Below are positions 47,601 through 56,383 of a stretch of 64,000 bases of DNA, one piece after another; the first letter of the stretch is position 1, and each line of letters opens with the position of its first letter. A program made the position numbers and the translations under genes. Under the pieces are notes generated by a model, which was not told the DNA's origin, did not search any database, and saw only the letters and a program-made list of their open reading frames with translations. The DNA is from Cyclobacterium roseum (GTDB lineage: Bacteria; Bacteroidota; Bacteroidia; Cytophagales; Cyclobacteriaceae): positions 1-64,000 of the forward strand of contig NZ_WNKF01000003.1 of assembly GCF_010119225.1 (NCBI RefSeq). The letters run 5' to 3'.

Positions 47601-47981
47601 TTGGAAAATGACGGAAAGGGTCAATTCACGATTCGACCACTTCCGGCAGCGGCTCAATTTTCCCCGCTGTACGCGGTTGAAATGGGCCGATTACCGGTAA
47701 TGGAAAAGCCTCTATTGCTGACGGGCGGCAATCTGAGTAAAACCCGGGTAAGTACGGGAAGGCTGGATGCCAATCCGGGATTTGTCTTTTCGAGGAACGC
47801 TTCCGGATCCTGGCAGGTAGTGCCTCCAGCAAAGGTAGGACTTCCTATTCCAGGAGAGGTCAGGGATATAAAAGTAATGGAAGTGCAGGGGGTAACGCAT
47901 ATCATCTACGCGCAAAATGACGGTAAATTGCGGTTATATAAACTTTCCCAAAGTTCTAAACTTTGGGAAAGTTTATTTTAA
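44649..47981 (+). CDS. ASPIC/UnbV and FG-GAP repeat lipoprotein (CRTAC1-like)
   Basis: 1110 residues; lipobox AISC (Cys20). Many calcium-binding-like FG-GAP/VCBS repeats are seen (VGDINQDGLPDIYFTGN, ADVNGDGLLDIYVCR, FDNDGWKDIFISNGY, ADINGDGWEDLFVGG). The ASPIC/UnbV segment lies about 515-600 (SGIGAKVRVYAGGKHWQQEM; LEVWWPGNDYQVL). Such proteins commonly accompany SusCD loci and are surface lipoproteins of unknown role. The last 13 codons coincide with a terminator-like hairpin. Confidence 0.9.
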   Translation: MIRQFSLSYWLFVFLVAISCTQENPNAVFTELPSRKTGIDFKNLVRESDDFNVLTYGYFYQGGGVAVGDINQDGLPDIYFTGNMMASKLYLNKGNFEFEDITASAGVAAAGLWNTGTTMADVNGDGLLDIYVCRSAANDPNNRKNLLFINQGDLSFREASAEYGLDDPGYSTQASFFDYDNDGDLDVFLLNHSTQEYAGFSRIDGSFKQKTGEYLGDKLYRNDQGKFVDVTRESGIIDNVLGFGLAVTVSDLNDDGWLDIYVSNDYNEEDYLYYNQQDGTFKESIKEHMGHVSLFSMGADAADLNNDLLPDLLTMDMMPEFNFNQKSILGPENYDKYRELLNKGFHAQSMRNMLQLNQGDGNFIELGHYAGVAHTDWSWAVLAADFDNDGWKDIFISNGYARNYLDMDFLNYMVSERIKTNQTGKEEALIELIEKMPPIYVQNYLYQNQGDLTFENKASEWGLHQETVSNAAAYADLDGDGDLDLIVCHTNDPVSIYRNNSERLYERAFLKVKLEGNTKNTSGIGAKVRVYAGGKHWQQEMIPTRGYQSSVDHELVFGLGDTEQIDSLEVWWPGNDYQVLHDLAVNQTIRLDQEASQEAPYNVDHTERVLFEEVDGALGLDFVHRESSFLDFSQDRLMPNTMGSIGPKMATADVNGDGLQDLFIGGGKDQAGKLFIQNQKGGFYESAQPGLQADSLAIDTDAVWLDANGDGFPDLYVVSGGTDFPESNPAYQDRLYLNDGKGRLVRDMAALPEMRVSGSSVAIADINGDGWEDLFVGGRYWPGKYPEPPRSYLLLNDGKGQFRDATMDYNQDLLAPGLVSDVQFADTDGDGNAELILTGEWMGIHIYKNQNGRLELINEEMVEQTKGWWLRLAVLDVDEDGDLDIVAGNYGENTVYQADREQPLRVVFKDFDNNGRVDPLLTYYKADTNSFAFSRDELIGQLPMMKGEFADYRSFAEASVEDIFGKLEMTGADTLSAHQLQSVLLENDGKGQFTIRPLPAAAQFSPLYAVEMGRLPVMEKPLLLTGGNLSKTRVSTGRLDANPGFVFSRNASGSWQVVPPAKVGLPIPGEVRDIKVMEVQGVTHIIYAQNDGKLRLYKLSQSSKLWESLF
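47940..47981 (+). terminator. 16-bp perfect hairpin overlapping the 3' end of the UnbV-type gene
   Basis: AAACTTTCCCAAAGTT (47940-47955) pairs perfectly with 47959-47974 around the loop CTA, then ATTTTAA. The stem encodes the last residues (LSQSSKLWESLF) and the stop codon lies in the T-rich tail. It can also serve the convergent BASS gene. Confidence 0.8.
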
Positions 47982-48017
47982 CGGGAAGGAAAGTTAATTT
48001 TAATGGAAATGGTTGGT

Positions 48018-49100
48018 TTATTCTTTTGGTGGCTTCCGGTGCCAATAGGAAGCCAGTACGGATCCAGTGATGTTCATCAATGGTCCAAAGACTGCCGGCG
48101 CTAGACCCACGGTCGCAATTTTGCCCATTTCCTTTGCCAGTCCGGAAGCCAGGCCGCCATTTTGCATCCCCACTTCCAGGGCTACTGTCCGCGCATCCCT
48201 TTCAGATAAGCCAAGCCATGTGCTGAACCAAAAACCCAGGTTATAGCCCATAATGTTATGAATAAAGACCAAAAGGATCAAAAGCCCGCCGATATCCAGT
48301 AAGCTGTCCCGGCCTGCGGCTGTGATGATCACGATGATGACGCCTATACCGATCATGGATACCAATGGCATGGCATCGTCCAGCCATTTGGCCTTGCCGC
48401 TGAGAAAGCGGTTAAACAGCAGGCCGGCACCAATTGGGATGATGACCATTTTTATGATGCTCCACATCATGTCCAGCACATCAATGGCTACAAATTCTCC
48501 AGCCAGAAATTTCATTAATAGGGGGGTCATTAACGGTGCAAGCAAGGTAGAAATAGCTGTAATGGTAATAGACAGGGCCAGATTGGCTTTAGCCAGGTAA
48601 CTCATGACGTTGGAAGCCAGACCACTGGGTGAGCTTCCGATCAGGATGAGACCGGCCGCTATTTCGGGTGGGAAATTACTCAGGCTGGCCAGAATAAAAC
48701 CCAGCACCGGCATGATGGTAAATTGGCATAGCAATCCGACAAACACCCCCTTGGGCATTTTAACCACCCCTGCAAAATCCTTAATGGACATGGAAGTTCC
48801 CATTCCAAACATGATGATCTGAATCAAGGGAGTGATCAGATTGCTGTAGGCATAGCCATTGTATTCTACGAAGTAATTCGGGTAATACATGGCTGCGGTG
48901 ACCCCGGCAAATATCATGGTGGTATAGGTATAGCCTTTCAGCTGATTGAATCCACGAAATCCAATGCCCAGGAGTGCGAAAAAAAGAATCAGCAAGGGAC
49001 CTGCCGAGTCGATTTTGCCTGATAAAATAAAGATGAAAACCAGGAGCAGGCAGATAAGGCCTGCTCCAATCAGGTACTTAAAAATCCGGTCTTTTTTCAA
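48018..49100 (-). CDS. BASS-family (bile acid:sodium symporter) transporter
   Basis: 360 residues with about 10 hydrophobic helices. The BASS core is visible: FGMGTSMSIKDFAGVVKMPK, MPVLGFILA, LILIGSSPSGLASNVMSYLA (the helix-crossing sodium-site region) and EVGMQNGGLASGLA. BASS proteins import organic acids with Na+; this one could import the keto acid made by the exported enzymes nearby, an inference from context. It lies downstream of a RidA gene on the same strand with a 40-bp gap. Confidence 0.9.
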   Translation of the reverse strand: MKKDRIFKYLIGAGLICLLLVFIFILSGKIDSAGPLLILFFALLGIGFRGFNQLKGYTYTTMIFAGVTAAMYYPNYFVEYNGYAYSNLITPLIQIIMFGMGTSMSIKDFAGVVKMPKGVFVGLLCQFTIMPVLGFILASLSNFPPEIAAGLILIGSSPSGLASNVMSYLAKANLALSITITAISTLLAPLMTPLLMKFLAGEFVAIDVLDMMWSIIKMVIIPIGAGLLFNRFLSGKAKWLDDAMPLVSMIGIGVIIVIITAAGRDSLLDIGGLLILLVFIHNIMGYNLGFWFSTWLGLSERDARTVALEVGMQNGGLASGLAKEMGKIATVGLAPAVFGPLMNITGSVLASYWHRKPPKE

Positions 49101-49140
49101 GGGGAAACGATTTTGGGTTATTTTGGGATAATTTTTTCAG

Positions 49141-49602
49141 TTAGATGTAGGCAATACAGTCCATTTCAACCAGGGAATCCCCGGGAACACCTCCGTAGGT
49201 AGCCACCGTCGTTCTTACAGGAGGTTTGCTTCCAAATCTTCCTCTGAATACTTCATTCATTCCCTTGTAATCGCTCAGGTCATGCAAGTATACATTTACT
49301 TTCAATACTTTTTCCATCGAACTTCCCGCTTTTACCAATTCCTTTTCAAGTTCTTTCAGCACATGATCGGTATGCGCCTTGATGTCGCCTTCAAAATGAG
49401 CCCCTTTTCCTGCGATATACACGGTATTGCCCATTTTGGTAGCTCCAGAAAACAGAGGCACGTCCTGTTCTTCCTGTATGCTAAACGCCTCTTTCTCCGG
49501 GGCACTTTCAACCTTGGCTTGTGCGACTGTTCCGATGCCGGCGATTCCCGCCAGAGATGCAAATAACTTTTTTAACGTTGATCTTCTTTTTAGTTTTTCC
49601 AT
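49141..49602 (-). CDS. Tat-exported RidA/YjgF-family protein (central)
   Basis: 153 residues from the ATG at 49602 (MEKLKRRSTLKKLFASLAGI): KRRSTLKKL is a twin-arginine-type motif. The RidA domain has GNTVYIAGKGAHFEGDIKAH, HVLKELEKELVKAGSSMEKV and VRTTVATYGGVPGDSLVEMD, with the catalytic Arg kept. It lacks the long linker of the other two exported RidA proteins. Followed by the BASS gene, which supports a link between imine hydrolysis and uptake. Confidence 0.88.
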   Translation of the reverse strand: MEKLKRRSTLKKLFASLAGIAGIGTVAQAKVESAPEKEAFSIQEEQDVPLFSGATKMGNTVYIAGKGAHFEGDIKAHTDHVLKELEKELVKAGSSMEKVLKVNVYLHDLSDYKGMNEVFRGRFGSKPPVRTTVATYGGVPGDSLVEMDCIAYI

Positions 49603-49873
49603 AAGTTGAATTTGGGAATTGATTTTTGTGTAAACAATAAAACCACGGAATATATGGCAATAAATTTTTTTCTCCAAATGCACAATAGCCTATATTCTGG
49701 CGGAGGGTATCCCGGCAGGTTAGGTGATTGCCAGTTATTTGGTGACCATACGTTCTGTGGATAGCACCGGAATAGTTCTGATTTAATAAAATTATTCCTT
49801 ATATTTTGTGTGATTAATGTAATGGAAAATCGGGTCCATCTTATTTTCTTTAAAGTAGATCAATAGAAACGAT

Positions 49874-49881
49874 TAATTTTG
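49874..49881 (+). promoter_or_regulatory. Possible -7 box upstream of the SMP-30-like gene
   Basis: TAATTTTG matches TAnnTTTG and ends 8 bases before the first ATG; no clear -33 box at the standard distance. If used, the start at 49902 would be favoured over 49890. Confidence 0.25.
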
Positions 49882-49889
49882 TCTAATTA

Positions 49890-50834
49890 ATGATGTTATT
49901 CATGTCCTTTTTGAAAAGTAGCCATTTGTGTGTTGTTTTGATTCTAGTAACGGTATTGGCCTGTAGTCCCGGGAAAAACGAAAAAGAAACCGAAAATATG
50001 AAAGAAGAGGAATCATTGTACCTCAGTCAATCGCTTACCAATGGAGGCGAATTTACCACGGGTATTGAGGGCCCGGCGGTAGATACAGATGGAAACCTGT
50101 ACGTAGTGAATTTTGAAAAAGCCGGCACCATTGGAAAGGTGTCTCCCGAGGGGGAGACCAGCTTGTTTGTAACCCTTCCAGAGGGAAGTACCGGCAACGG
50201 CATCCGTTTCAGTTCAAAGGGCAACATGTTGATTGCAGATTATACGGGTCATAATGTGTTGGAAGTGGATATGGATACCCGGGAGATTTCGGTGTATGCC
50301 CACCATGACGATTTAAATCAGCCCAACGATCTGGCGATAATGGACAACGACATCCTGTTTGCCAGTGATCCAAACTGGCAGGAAAGTACCGGGCAGCTCT
50401 GGCGGGTAGGGCTGGATGGCCAATTTGTATTACTTGAATCTGATATGGGGACGACTAATGGCATTGAAGTCAGCCCGGATAACCGAACGCTTTATGTAAA
50501 TGAATCCGTACAGCGTACCGTTTGGGCGTATGACCTCGGGGAGTCGGGAGAGATTTCCAATAAAAGGCTTATTCATACGTTCGATGATTTCGGAATGGAC
50601 GGGATGCGGGTGGATACCGAAGGGAACCTGTATGTAACCCGACATGGAAAAGGTACGATAGCCAAGCTGTCTCCGGAGGGGGAATTATTGCAGGAAATCA
50701 ACGTATCAGGAAAAAAGCCTTCTAATATCGCCTTTGGGGGGAAAGATGGGAGAACAGCCTATATTACTTTACAAGACGATGGAAATATCGATTGGTTCAG
50801 AGTAGAAAAACCTGGTAGGTCCTTTAAGAAGTAA
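49890..50834 (+). CDS. SMP-30/gluconolactonase-like lipoprotein
   Basis: 314 residues; lipobox LACS region (VTVLAC) then a short charged linker and a six-blade propeller. The SMP-30 metal and active-site pattern is recognisable: EGPAVDTDGNLYVVNFE, NGIRFSSKGNMLIADYTGHN, QPNDLAIMDNDILFASDPNW, TNGIEVSPDNRTLYVNES and GMDGMRVDTEGNLYVTRHG. The family opens sugar lactones. Sugar dehydrogenases make lactones, so this would follow the dehydrogenase lipoproteins of the locus. A start at 49902 is also possible. Confidence 0.88.
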   Translation: MMLFMSFLKSSHLCVVLILVTVLACSPGKNEKETENMKEEESLYLSQSLTNGGEFTTGIEGPAVDTDGNLYVVNFEKAGTIGKVSPEGETSLFVTLPEGSTGNGIRFSSKGNMLIADYTGHNVLEVDMDTREISVYAHHDDLNQPNDLAIMDNDILFASDPNWQESTGQLWRVGLDGQFVLLESDMGTTNGIEVSPDNRTLYVNESVQRTVWAYDLGESGEISNKRLIHTFDDFGMDGMRVDTEGNLYVTRHGKGTIAKLSPEGELLQEINVSGKKPSNIAFGGKDGRTAYITLQDDGNIDWFRVEKPGRSFKK

Positions 50835-50873
50835 TAACAGCTTCAAACTATTTTTAAGACAAATTCTAAAGTC

Positions 50874-53126
50874 ATGGGTGTTAGTGAGCAGGAATACCGC
50901 CAGTGGTCACGTATTCTGGATGCCTGTGGCATTGGGGCCTGGGAAATTGATTCAGACCATCAAGTTGTCCGTTTAAGTCCCGATGGGGCAGCAATTCTAG
51001 GGGTTACCGATAGGCAGACTTTGTCGATCGAATCTTTCTCAAATTTATTTCAACCTCCTTTTGACAGGACGATTGCATTCAGCCTGGAAAGACTTTTGCA
51101 ATCAAATCAGGAATTTGAAGAAACACTAGCACTCCATTCAGGATGCTGGATTAGGATCAGGGGACGGGTGATCCCAGACGGAGATTCACCTCAGCCTGGT
51201 GGAATGGTGCAATCGCTGTTGGAAAAGGCATCGTCCCCTGCTATTAACCTTTCCCCCGGTTCGGATCACCTGTACCGGTATATGTTTGTGGAAAATCCCA
51301 TGCCCATGTTTATATGGGAGTTTGATACCCTTCATATTATCGATTGCAACCGGCAAGCACTGCTGAAATACGGGTATACCCGGGAAGAGTTTTTGCGATT
51401 AAATATTCGGGACATCAGGCCTCCCGAAGATATTCCCCTTATAGAGAAGCATACCCGTAAGGCGGATGTTTATGGAGACATACACGATAAAGTATGGAGA
51501 CATCGCAATAAAGCGGGCGAGGTTATGCTTGTAAATATTACCGGTCACCTGGTAGAAATAGAAGGAAGAAGGTGCTCGATGGTTTTGATCAATGACATTA
51601 CCGAAAGGCTGGAAGCGGAAGATCAGCTAATGGAGAGCCTGAAGGAATTGTCTGATTACCGGTTTGCCTTGGACGAATCCTGTCTGGTGATGATTTTGGA
51701 TAAACGGAAAGAGGTGGTATATCTCAACCAGAAATTTCAGGATATTTCAGGTTATGATAAGGATTGTATCGACAAAGCTTCTCTTGGCACCCTTTATGAT
51801 GAGCGGGACCGGGGGTTGATCACCAACTGTTGGAACACACTGCTGTCCGGGAATATATGGCGGGGAGAACTTCGGGGTCAAAAAAGAAAAGGGGGGATAT
51901 TCTGGGTGGATACGGTGGTCATTCCTTTTCGTGATAATCAGGGGAAGATATACCAGTACATATGGGTTGGATATGATATTACAGAAAAAAAACGGTCAGA
52001 CGAGTCCTTAATTAAAGAGCGGTCCCTTTTGCGTGCGATCATTGATAACCTGCCGATTCAGATCTATGTCAAAGATACTGCTGGAAAACACATCATCAAT
52101 AACCGATACCAATATGAGCATTCGCTAGGAGCTAAAACGGAAGGAGAAACTTTGGGAAAAACGGTCTATGACTATTTTCCGAAAGAAATAGCTGATGGAA
52201 TGGCCGCTTATGACCGGAAAATTATTCAGGATGGCAAGCCGGAAATGAACGTCGAGGAATATTACTTTGACAGTAAAGGTAACCGGGTCTGGTTACTGAC
52301 CAATAAGGTTCCTCTGAAGGATGCAAAAGGAGAGGTAGTAGGCTTAGTTGGCATGTCGAGGGATGTAACCGATCGGAAAAACGAGGAAGAAAAACTAAAA
52401 AACCTTAATGATGAGCTTCAAAAAAAGGCGCTGGAGTTAGAAAAGTCCAACGAAGAACTGGAACAGTTTGCTTATATCGCCTCTCATGACTTGCAGGAGC
52501 CCCTGCGAATGATTACCGGATTTTTGGGGCTTTTGGAAAAGAAATACAATCCATTATTGGATACAAAGGGGAAGGAATTTATACATTATGCGGTGGATGG
52601 TGCCAGCCGCATGAAAAATATCATCATGGATCTCTTGGCTTATTCCAGGGTAGGTAGAATGGAAGAGAAGGTAAAAGAGGTGGCCATTGAGGAGATCGTA
52701 AACAATATATTAGGGTTACAAAAAGAATTGATACATCAAAAAGGGGCAGCGATTATTCTTGGTAAGCTTCCGAAATTAAAGATTCCAATCGCTCCCATAC
52801 ATCAGGTATTCCAAAATCTGATTAACAATGCACTTAAATACCAGCATCCCGAGCAACAACCTAAAATAAAGATTCAGGCAGCAGAAAAGGCAGATTTTTG
52901 GGAATTTCAGGTAATTGACAATGGCATTGGCATTCCAGAGTCGTTTCAATCCCGGGTTTTTATTTTGTTTTCCAGATTACATGCCAATAAATCTTATTCC
53001 GGATCTGGGATAGGTCTGGCCATGAGTAAGAAAATCATTGAGAACCTTGGTGGCACCATTGGCTTTCATTCGCAAGAGGGAAAAGGAAGCACTTTCTACT
53101 TTACGGTGCCTAAATCCCTCCAATGA
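50874..53126 (+). CDS. Multi-PAS sensor histidine kinase, cytoplasmic
   Basis: 750 residues without a membrane segment. PAS-type units occupy about 1-115, 135-250, 260-375 and 385-500 (for example FIWEFDTLHIIDCNRQALLK and VYLNQKFQDISGYDKD). A short coiled coil leads to the HisKA domain with the phospho-acceptor His in AYIASHDLQEPLRMI, and to a full HATPase domain: FQNLINNALKYQ (N box), DNGIGIPE (G1) and GSGIGLAMSKKIIENLGG (G2). It should be active. It probably feeds the response regulators encoded just after. It lies 39 bp after the lactonase-like gene. Confidence 0.92.
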   Translation: MGVSEQEYRQWSRILDACGIGAWEIDSDHQVVRLSPDGAAILGVTDRQTLSIESFSNLFQPPFDRTIAFSLERLLQSNQEFEETLALHSGCWIRIRGRVIPDGDSPQPGGMVQSLLEKASSPAINLSPGSDHLYRYMFVENPMPMFIWEFDTLHIIDCNRQALLKYGYTREEFLRLNIRDIRPPEDIPLIEKHTRKADVYGDIHDKVWRHRNKAGEVMLVNITGHLVEIEGRRCSMVLINDITERLEAEDQLMESLKELSDYRFALDESCLVMILDKRKEVVYLNQKFQDISGYDKDCIDKASLGTLYDERDRGLITNCWNTLLSGNIWRGELRGQKRKGGIFWVDTVVIPFRDNQGKIYQYIWVGYDITEKKRSDESLIKERSLLRAIIDNLPIQIYVKDTAGKHIINNRYQYEHSLGAKTEGETLGKTVYDYFPKEIADGMAAYDRKIIQDGKPEMNVEEYYFDSKGNRVWLLTNKVPLKDAKGEVVGLVGMSRDVTDRKNEEEKLKNLNDELQKKALELEKSNEELEQFAYIASHDLQEPLRMITGFLGLLEKKYNPLLDTKGKEFIHYAVDGASRMKNIIMDLLAYSRVGRMEEKVKEVAIEEIVNNILGLQKELIHQKGAAIILGKLPKLKIPIAPIHQVFQNLINNALKYQHPEQQPKIKIQAAEKADFWEFQVIDNGIGIPESFQSRVFILFSRLHANKSYSGSGIGLAMSKKIIENLGGTIGFHSQEGKGSTFYFTVPKSLQ

Positions 53127-53328
53127 GTCAAAAAATGCAATGATTTGGTTATTCTACTGATTATGCGGTAGAAAATTTATGGATTGATTGGATTTAGATT
53201 TATTATTGAGTTAATTAAATTGTTTTATAAAAGATTAAATAAAACAGCATAATTGGAAAACAGCAATCATAGTAACAGGCAGCGGACACAAAGAGCAGGA
53301 AACTGCCTTGTTTGTTTTTTTTAATGGA

Positions 53329-54351
53329 ATGGTAAAAGATCACGAGGGATATCATTTATTATTGGTTGAGGATAACATGGGTGATGTTCTTTTAATTGAA
53401 GAATATCTTCATGAGAAGATTTTGAACCTGGAATTGACCTTTGCCCATACTTTTCAGGAAGCCAAGGAAAAACTACAGGACCCGGAAATTCGTCTGGATG
53501 CCGTTATCCTGGATTTAACCTTGCCTGATTTACAGGGGGAGGAGTTGATAGTAAAGGTAAAAGAGTTGGCCGGAGATGTGAGTATTGTGGTGCTTACGGG
53601 GTATTCCAATATAGAATTTGGCATGAAGTCTCTGGCTCTTGGCGTTTCTGACTACCTGCTGAAAGATGAATTGTCGCCTACATCGCTCTTCAAAAGCATT
53701 ATTTATAGTATTGGGAGGTACCAGATATCCAGTCAGTTAAAAGATTCCGAAAAACGTTATAAAGAGCTTTTTCATTTAAGTCCTCAACCCATGTACCTGT
53801 ATAGTTTGGAGACCTTGAATTTTTTGGATGTCAATAAGGCGGCTATCGATCACTATGGCTATTCAAAAGAGGAATTTTTGAGCATGAGTCTGCGGGATAT
53901 CCGTCCAAAAGAAGAAGTGTCCCGGCTTGAAAAAGTCATTTCTGGGATTAGAGAAGGAAAACCTGACCCTGGCCCCAAGATCTTCAAGCACCGAAAAAAG
54001 AATGGGGAGATAATCACGGTGGAAATTAAAGGTAACGTAATCGATTATCAGGGAATAAAAGCTGAAGTGGTATTGGCAAACGATATTACCGATCGGATGC
54101 GGTATATTCATGCGATAGAGGACCAGAACAAACGTTTGCAAGAAATCGCCTGGCTACAGTCTCACGTGGTAAGAGCCCCTTTGGCTCGATTGATGAGTCT
54201 GGTGATGGGAATGGATAGCCTGGAAAGGGATTTTGGAAAAGATAATTTCCGAAAAATGATACTGGATTCGGCGGAAGAACTGGACGATATTATTCGGGAT
54301 ATCGTAAATAAGACAGACAAAGTAAGTTTAAAGGAAAAAAAGGAGGGCTAA
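53329..54351 (+). CDS. Response regulator with PAS and H-box segment, no ATPase domain
   Basis: 340 residues from the ATG at 53329 (MVKDHEGYHLLLVEDNMGDV); a TTG at 53308 would add seven residues. Receiver domain about 1-130 with the Asp14-type pair, phospho-Asp62 in VILDLTLPDLQG, and KDE near 110. A PAS domain covers about 145-260 (FHLSPQPMYLYSLETLNFLD). The last 75 residues resemble a HisKA dimerisation segment with His279 in LQSHVVRAPLARLM, but the protein ends before any HATPase domain. It cannot be a kinase itself; it may be phosphorylated in trans or be a dimerising adaptor. Confidence 0.88.
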   Translation: MVKDHEGYHLLLVEDNMGDVLLIEEYLHEKILNLELTFAHTFQEAKEKLQDPEIRLDAVILDLTLPDLQGEELIVKVKELAGDVSIVVLTGYSNIEFGMKSLALGVSDYLLKDELSPTSLFKSIIYSIGRYQISSQLKDSEKRYKELFHLSPQPMYLYSLETLNFLDVNKAAIDHYGYSKEEFLSMSLRDIRPKEEVSRLEKVISGIREGKPDPGPKIFKHRKKNGEIITVEIKGNVIDYQGIKAEVVLANDITDRMRYIHAIEDQNKRLQEIAWLQSHVVRAPLARLMSLVMGMDSLERDFGKDNFRKMILDSAEELDDIIRDIVNKTDKVSLKEKKEG

Positions 54352-54359
54352 TACCACTC

Positions 54360-54794
54360 CTACTCCCCCGGGTGTTTTTTTTCTGTATTCTGATCAGGTA
54401 CCAGTTTCGATCCGATCTCTCCCTCATTACCCGATTTCAGCGCACCATCGAGCAAGTCGGTAAATCCGGTCTTGGTCAGGGGTTTTAGTTGGAAAGAAAA
54501 AACATTGTGATAGAGGGTGGCTTTTTCCCGGTCCTGCTGGCTATTGGATGATGTCAGGATGATGACGGGGATTTCGATATGGTGGTTTCGCATAAAGCTC
54601 AAGATATCCCAGCCACTTACGATTGGCATATTCAAGTCCAGGAAGATCAATGCGGGCTTTTCTTTTTCCAGTGCTTCCAGTGCCAATTCCGGATCATCAA
54701 AATCGTAGATCACCAAATCCTCCCGAATCATATTCAGGTATTTTTTATTAAGCACGTTGGTGATTTTCTGATCATCAATTAAAAAAACTTTCAT
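54360..54794 (-). CDS. Single-domain response regulator
   Basis: 144 residues: a CheY-like receiver (about 1-122) with DD at 7-8, phospho-Asp53 in LIFLDLNMPIVSGW, the Thr in VIILTSSNSQQD and Lys in FQLKPLT, followed by a short charged tail with no output domain. It is the last gene of an AhpD-like / GAF-H-box / receiver operon (11 bp after the H-box gene). Its stop lies 8 bp from the end of the convergent PAS receiver gene. Confidence 0.93.
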   Translation of the reverse strand: MKVFLIDDQKITNVLNKKYLNMIREDLVIYDFDDPELALEALEKEKPALIFLDLNMPIVSGWDILSFMRNHHIEIPVIILTSSNSQQDREKATLYHNVFSFQLKPLTKTGFTDLLDGALKSGNEGEIGSKLVPDQNTEKKHPGE

Positions 54795-54805
54795 ATCCTT
54801 CTTTT

Positions 54806-55630
54806 CTAAGTAGTTTCGATTTCTTCTTTTAGCAATTCGGACCTCTCTATTACCTCCCTTACGGCAAGGTCCAGATCCAAGACGGATTCCTGCATCAGTG
54901 GAAGGATATCCGAAATAAATTCACCCTGAGGTATGTCATCTTTAATAGCGATCATTCCCAGGACCCGGGTTAGGGGCTCGCGAAGTTGATGGGAGTTAAA
55001 TTGTATCAATGCCTTGAGTTTGCTGTTGGAGCTTTTCAGGCGGGCTGTTTTTACCTCAATAGTGGCTTCCTGCAGGCGGTTAAGTTCCCTAATCTCTTCA
55101 TTTTTTGATTGCAAGGCCACCGTTAACGTTTCCAATTTCTGGTTTTGCCGGTGGATCAGATCGATCATTTTGAGGTTTTCCACTCTCGCGGCGACCATTT
55201 TATTTATTACTTTGATTATTGGAATGCTATTTTCCGCTAGTGATACCGTATCCTGAGACCGAATTCGAATGAGGCTGTCCTGGTCCTTGCCACTAGTAAA
55301 TTTCCAGCAATGAATTTGATGTCCGGTTTCGGAGCAGGTAACCTGTGTGGGTATAGCGGTCTCCATTACTTCGGCCTCCAGGGAGTTAGGGTCTAAATGG
55401 CAGCCAAAATCATAGCTGGTGTAACCACCTTTGTCTACCACGATGCCATCCATTCCCTCCGGAACGACATAGTAAAAGCGGAAGTCTTGAAAGTTGATCA
55501 GGTATTTTAGATGACGGCTGATTTCACCAGGGAGATTTTCAAGGCTTTTCACTTTTGAAATTCCCGCTGAAAACCGCACCATTGCTTCAAACAAGATTTT
55601 ATAGGCCAGATAGGATTGTGTACCTTCCAT
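54806..55630 (-). CDS. GAF-like sensor with coiled coil and H-box, no ATPase domain
   Basis: 274 residues. The first 145 form a GAF-like fold (LVLFEAMVRFSAG-like N-terminal helix AYKILFEAMVRFSAGISKVK, then FYYVVPEGMDGIV). Cys77, Cys99 and Cys108 might be redox-active, but that is a guess. Residues about 150-207 form a coiled coil, then a HisKA-like segment with His214 in FNSHQLREPLTRVLGM. The HATPase is missing. Its start codon directly abuts the stop of the upstream AhpD-like gene and the receiver gene follows after 11 bp, so these three are one unit. Confidence 0.82.
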   Translation of the reverse strand: MEGTQSYLAYKILFEAMVRFSAGISKVKSLENLPGEISRHLKYLINFQDFRFYYVVPEGMDGIVVDKGGYTSYDFGCHLDPNSLEAEVMETAIPTQVTCSETGHQIHCWKFTSGKDQDSLIRIRSQDTVSLAENSIPIIKVINKMVAARVENLKMIDLIHRQNQKLETLTVALQSKNEEIRELNRLQEATIEVKTARLKSSNSKLKALIQFNSHQLREPLTRVLGMIAIKDDIPQGEFISDILPLMQESVLDLDLAVREVIERSELLKEEIETT

Positions 55631-56203
55631 CTACAAGGAGTAGCTCAGTTCTACGATTTCGTTGTCGATCTTAATTCCTGAAATATTGGCGATGGTATTT
55701 AGCATATTGACCAAATCCGCCTGGGCAAAAAGTTCCTGAATTTCTGATTCCGAAAACCCAACGTCCTTGAGGGCATTGAAATCGGAGTGGTCTACATGTC
55801 CATCCGATAGAGCAGCATTGGCCACCGTCCTGACAGCTACTTTATAGCTCTCAGGAACCCATTCGCTGTCCATATTTTCGGATATTAAAAAATCCGGATC
55901 CGAACTCAATGATTTTCCCAGCATATCCGCAAATAGTTTGTGCGCCTCTGCACAATAATTGCATTTCCTTTCCGATGATACCGTGTAGATGATCAATTGT
56001 TTGATGATATTGGGTACCTCTCCTTCACAAAGTGTCGCTTTTAATTTCATCCAGTTTCCTCTCAATAAGGCTGGGTTTCCTGCCTGACATTTAAACCAGT
56101 TTAGCACAAAGGGTATTCCCAGGGTTTTTTTGGTATCATCGTAGATGACCTTTACCTCTTGGCTGGCATCCGGGTACTCAACGATTGTAAAACTCTTATT
56201 CAT
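55631..56203 (-). CDS. AhpD/carboxymuconolactone decarboxylase-like protein
   Basis: 190 residues, all-helical, with the AhpD-type active site CNYCAEAH (Cys81, Cys84, His88) preceded by acidic SSERK. Such proteins reduce peroxides or pass electrons via the CxxC pair. A second, shorter helical repeat (LKDVGFSESEIQELFAQADL) ends the protein. As first gene of an operon with a GAF/H-box sensor and a receiver, a redox-sensing role is plausible (inference). Confidence 0.88.
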   Translation of the reverse strand: MNKSFTIVEYPDASQEVKVIYDDTKKTLGIPFVLNWFKCQAGNPALLRGNWMKLKATLCEGEVPNIIKQLIIYTVSSERKCNYCAEAHKLFADMLGKSLSSDPDFLISENMDSEWVPESYKVAVRTVANAALSDGHVDHSDFNALKDVGFSESEIQELFAQADLVNMLNTIANISGIKIDNEIVELSYSL

Positions 56204-56383
56204 AATGGTATAAAAATTAGTAGCGCAATCCGGTTCATTTGTAAACCGCCTATAAATGCAAAATTAAATTAAAAAATTATTCAAATACAAAAAATAAAAT
56301 TACTTTTTTTGATATAAAAATAAAATTACATTTTTTTAGTTCAAAGTAGTTTATCTTGTATTCAAGTGCTACCTGGGGCACAA

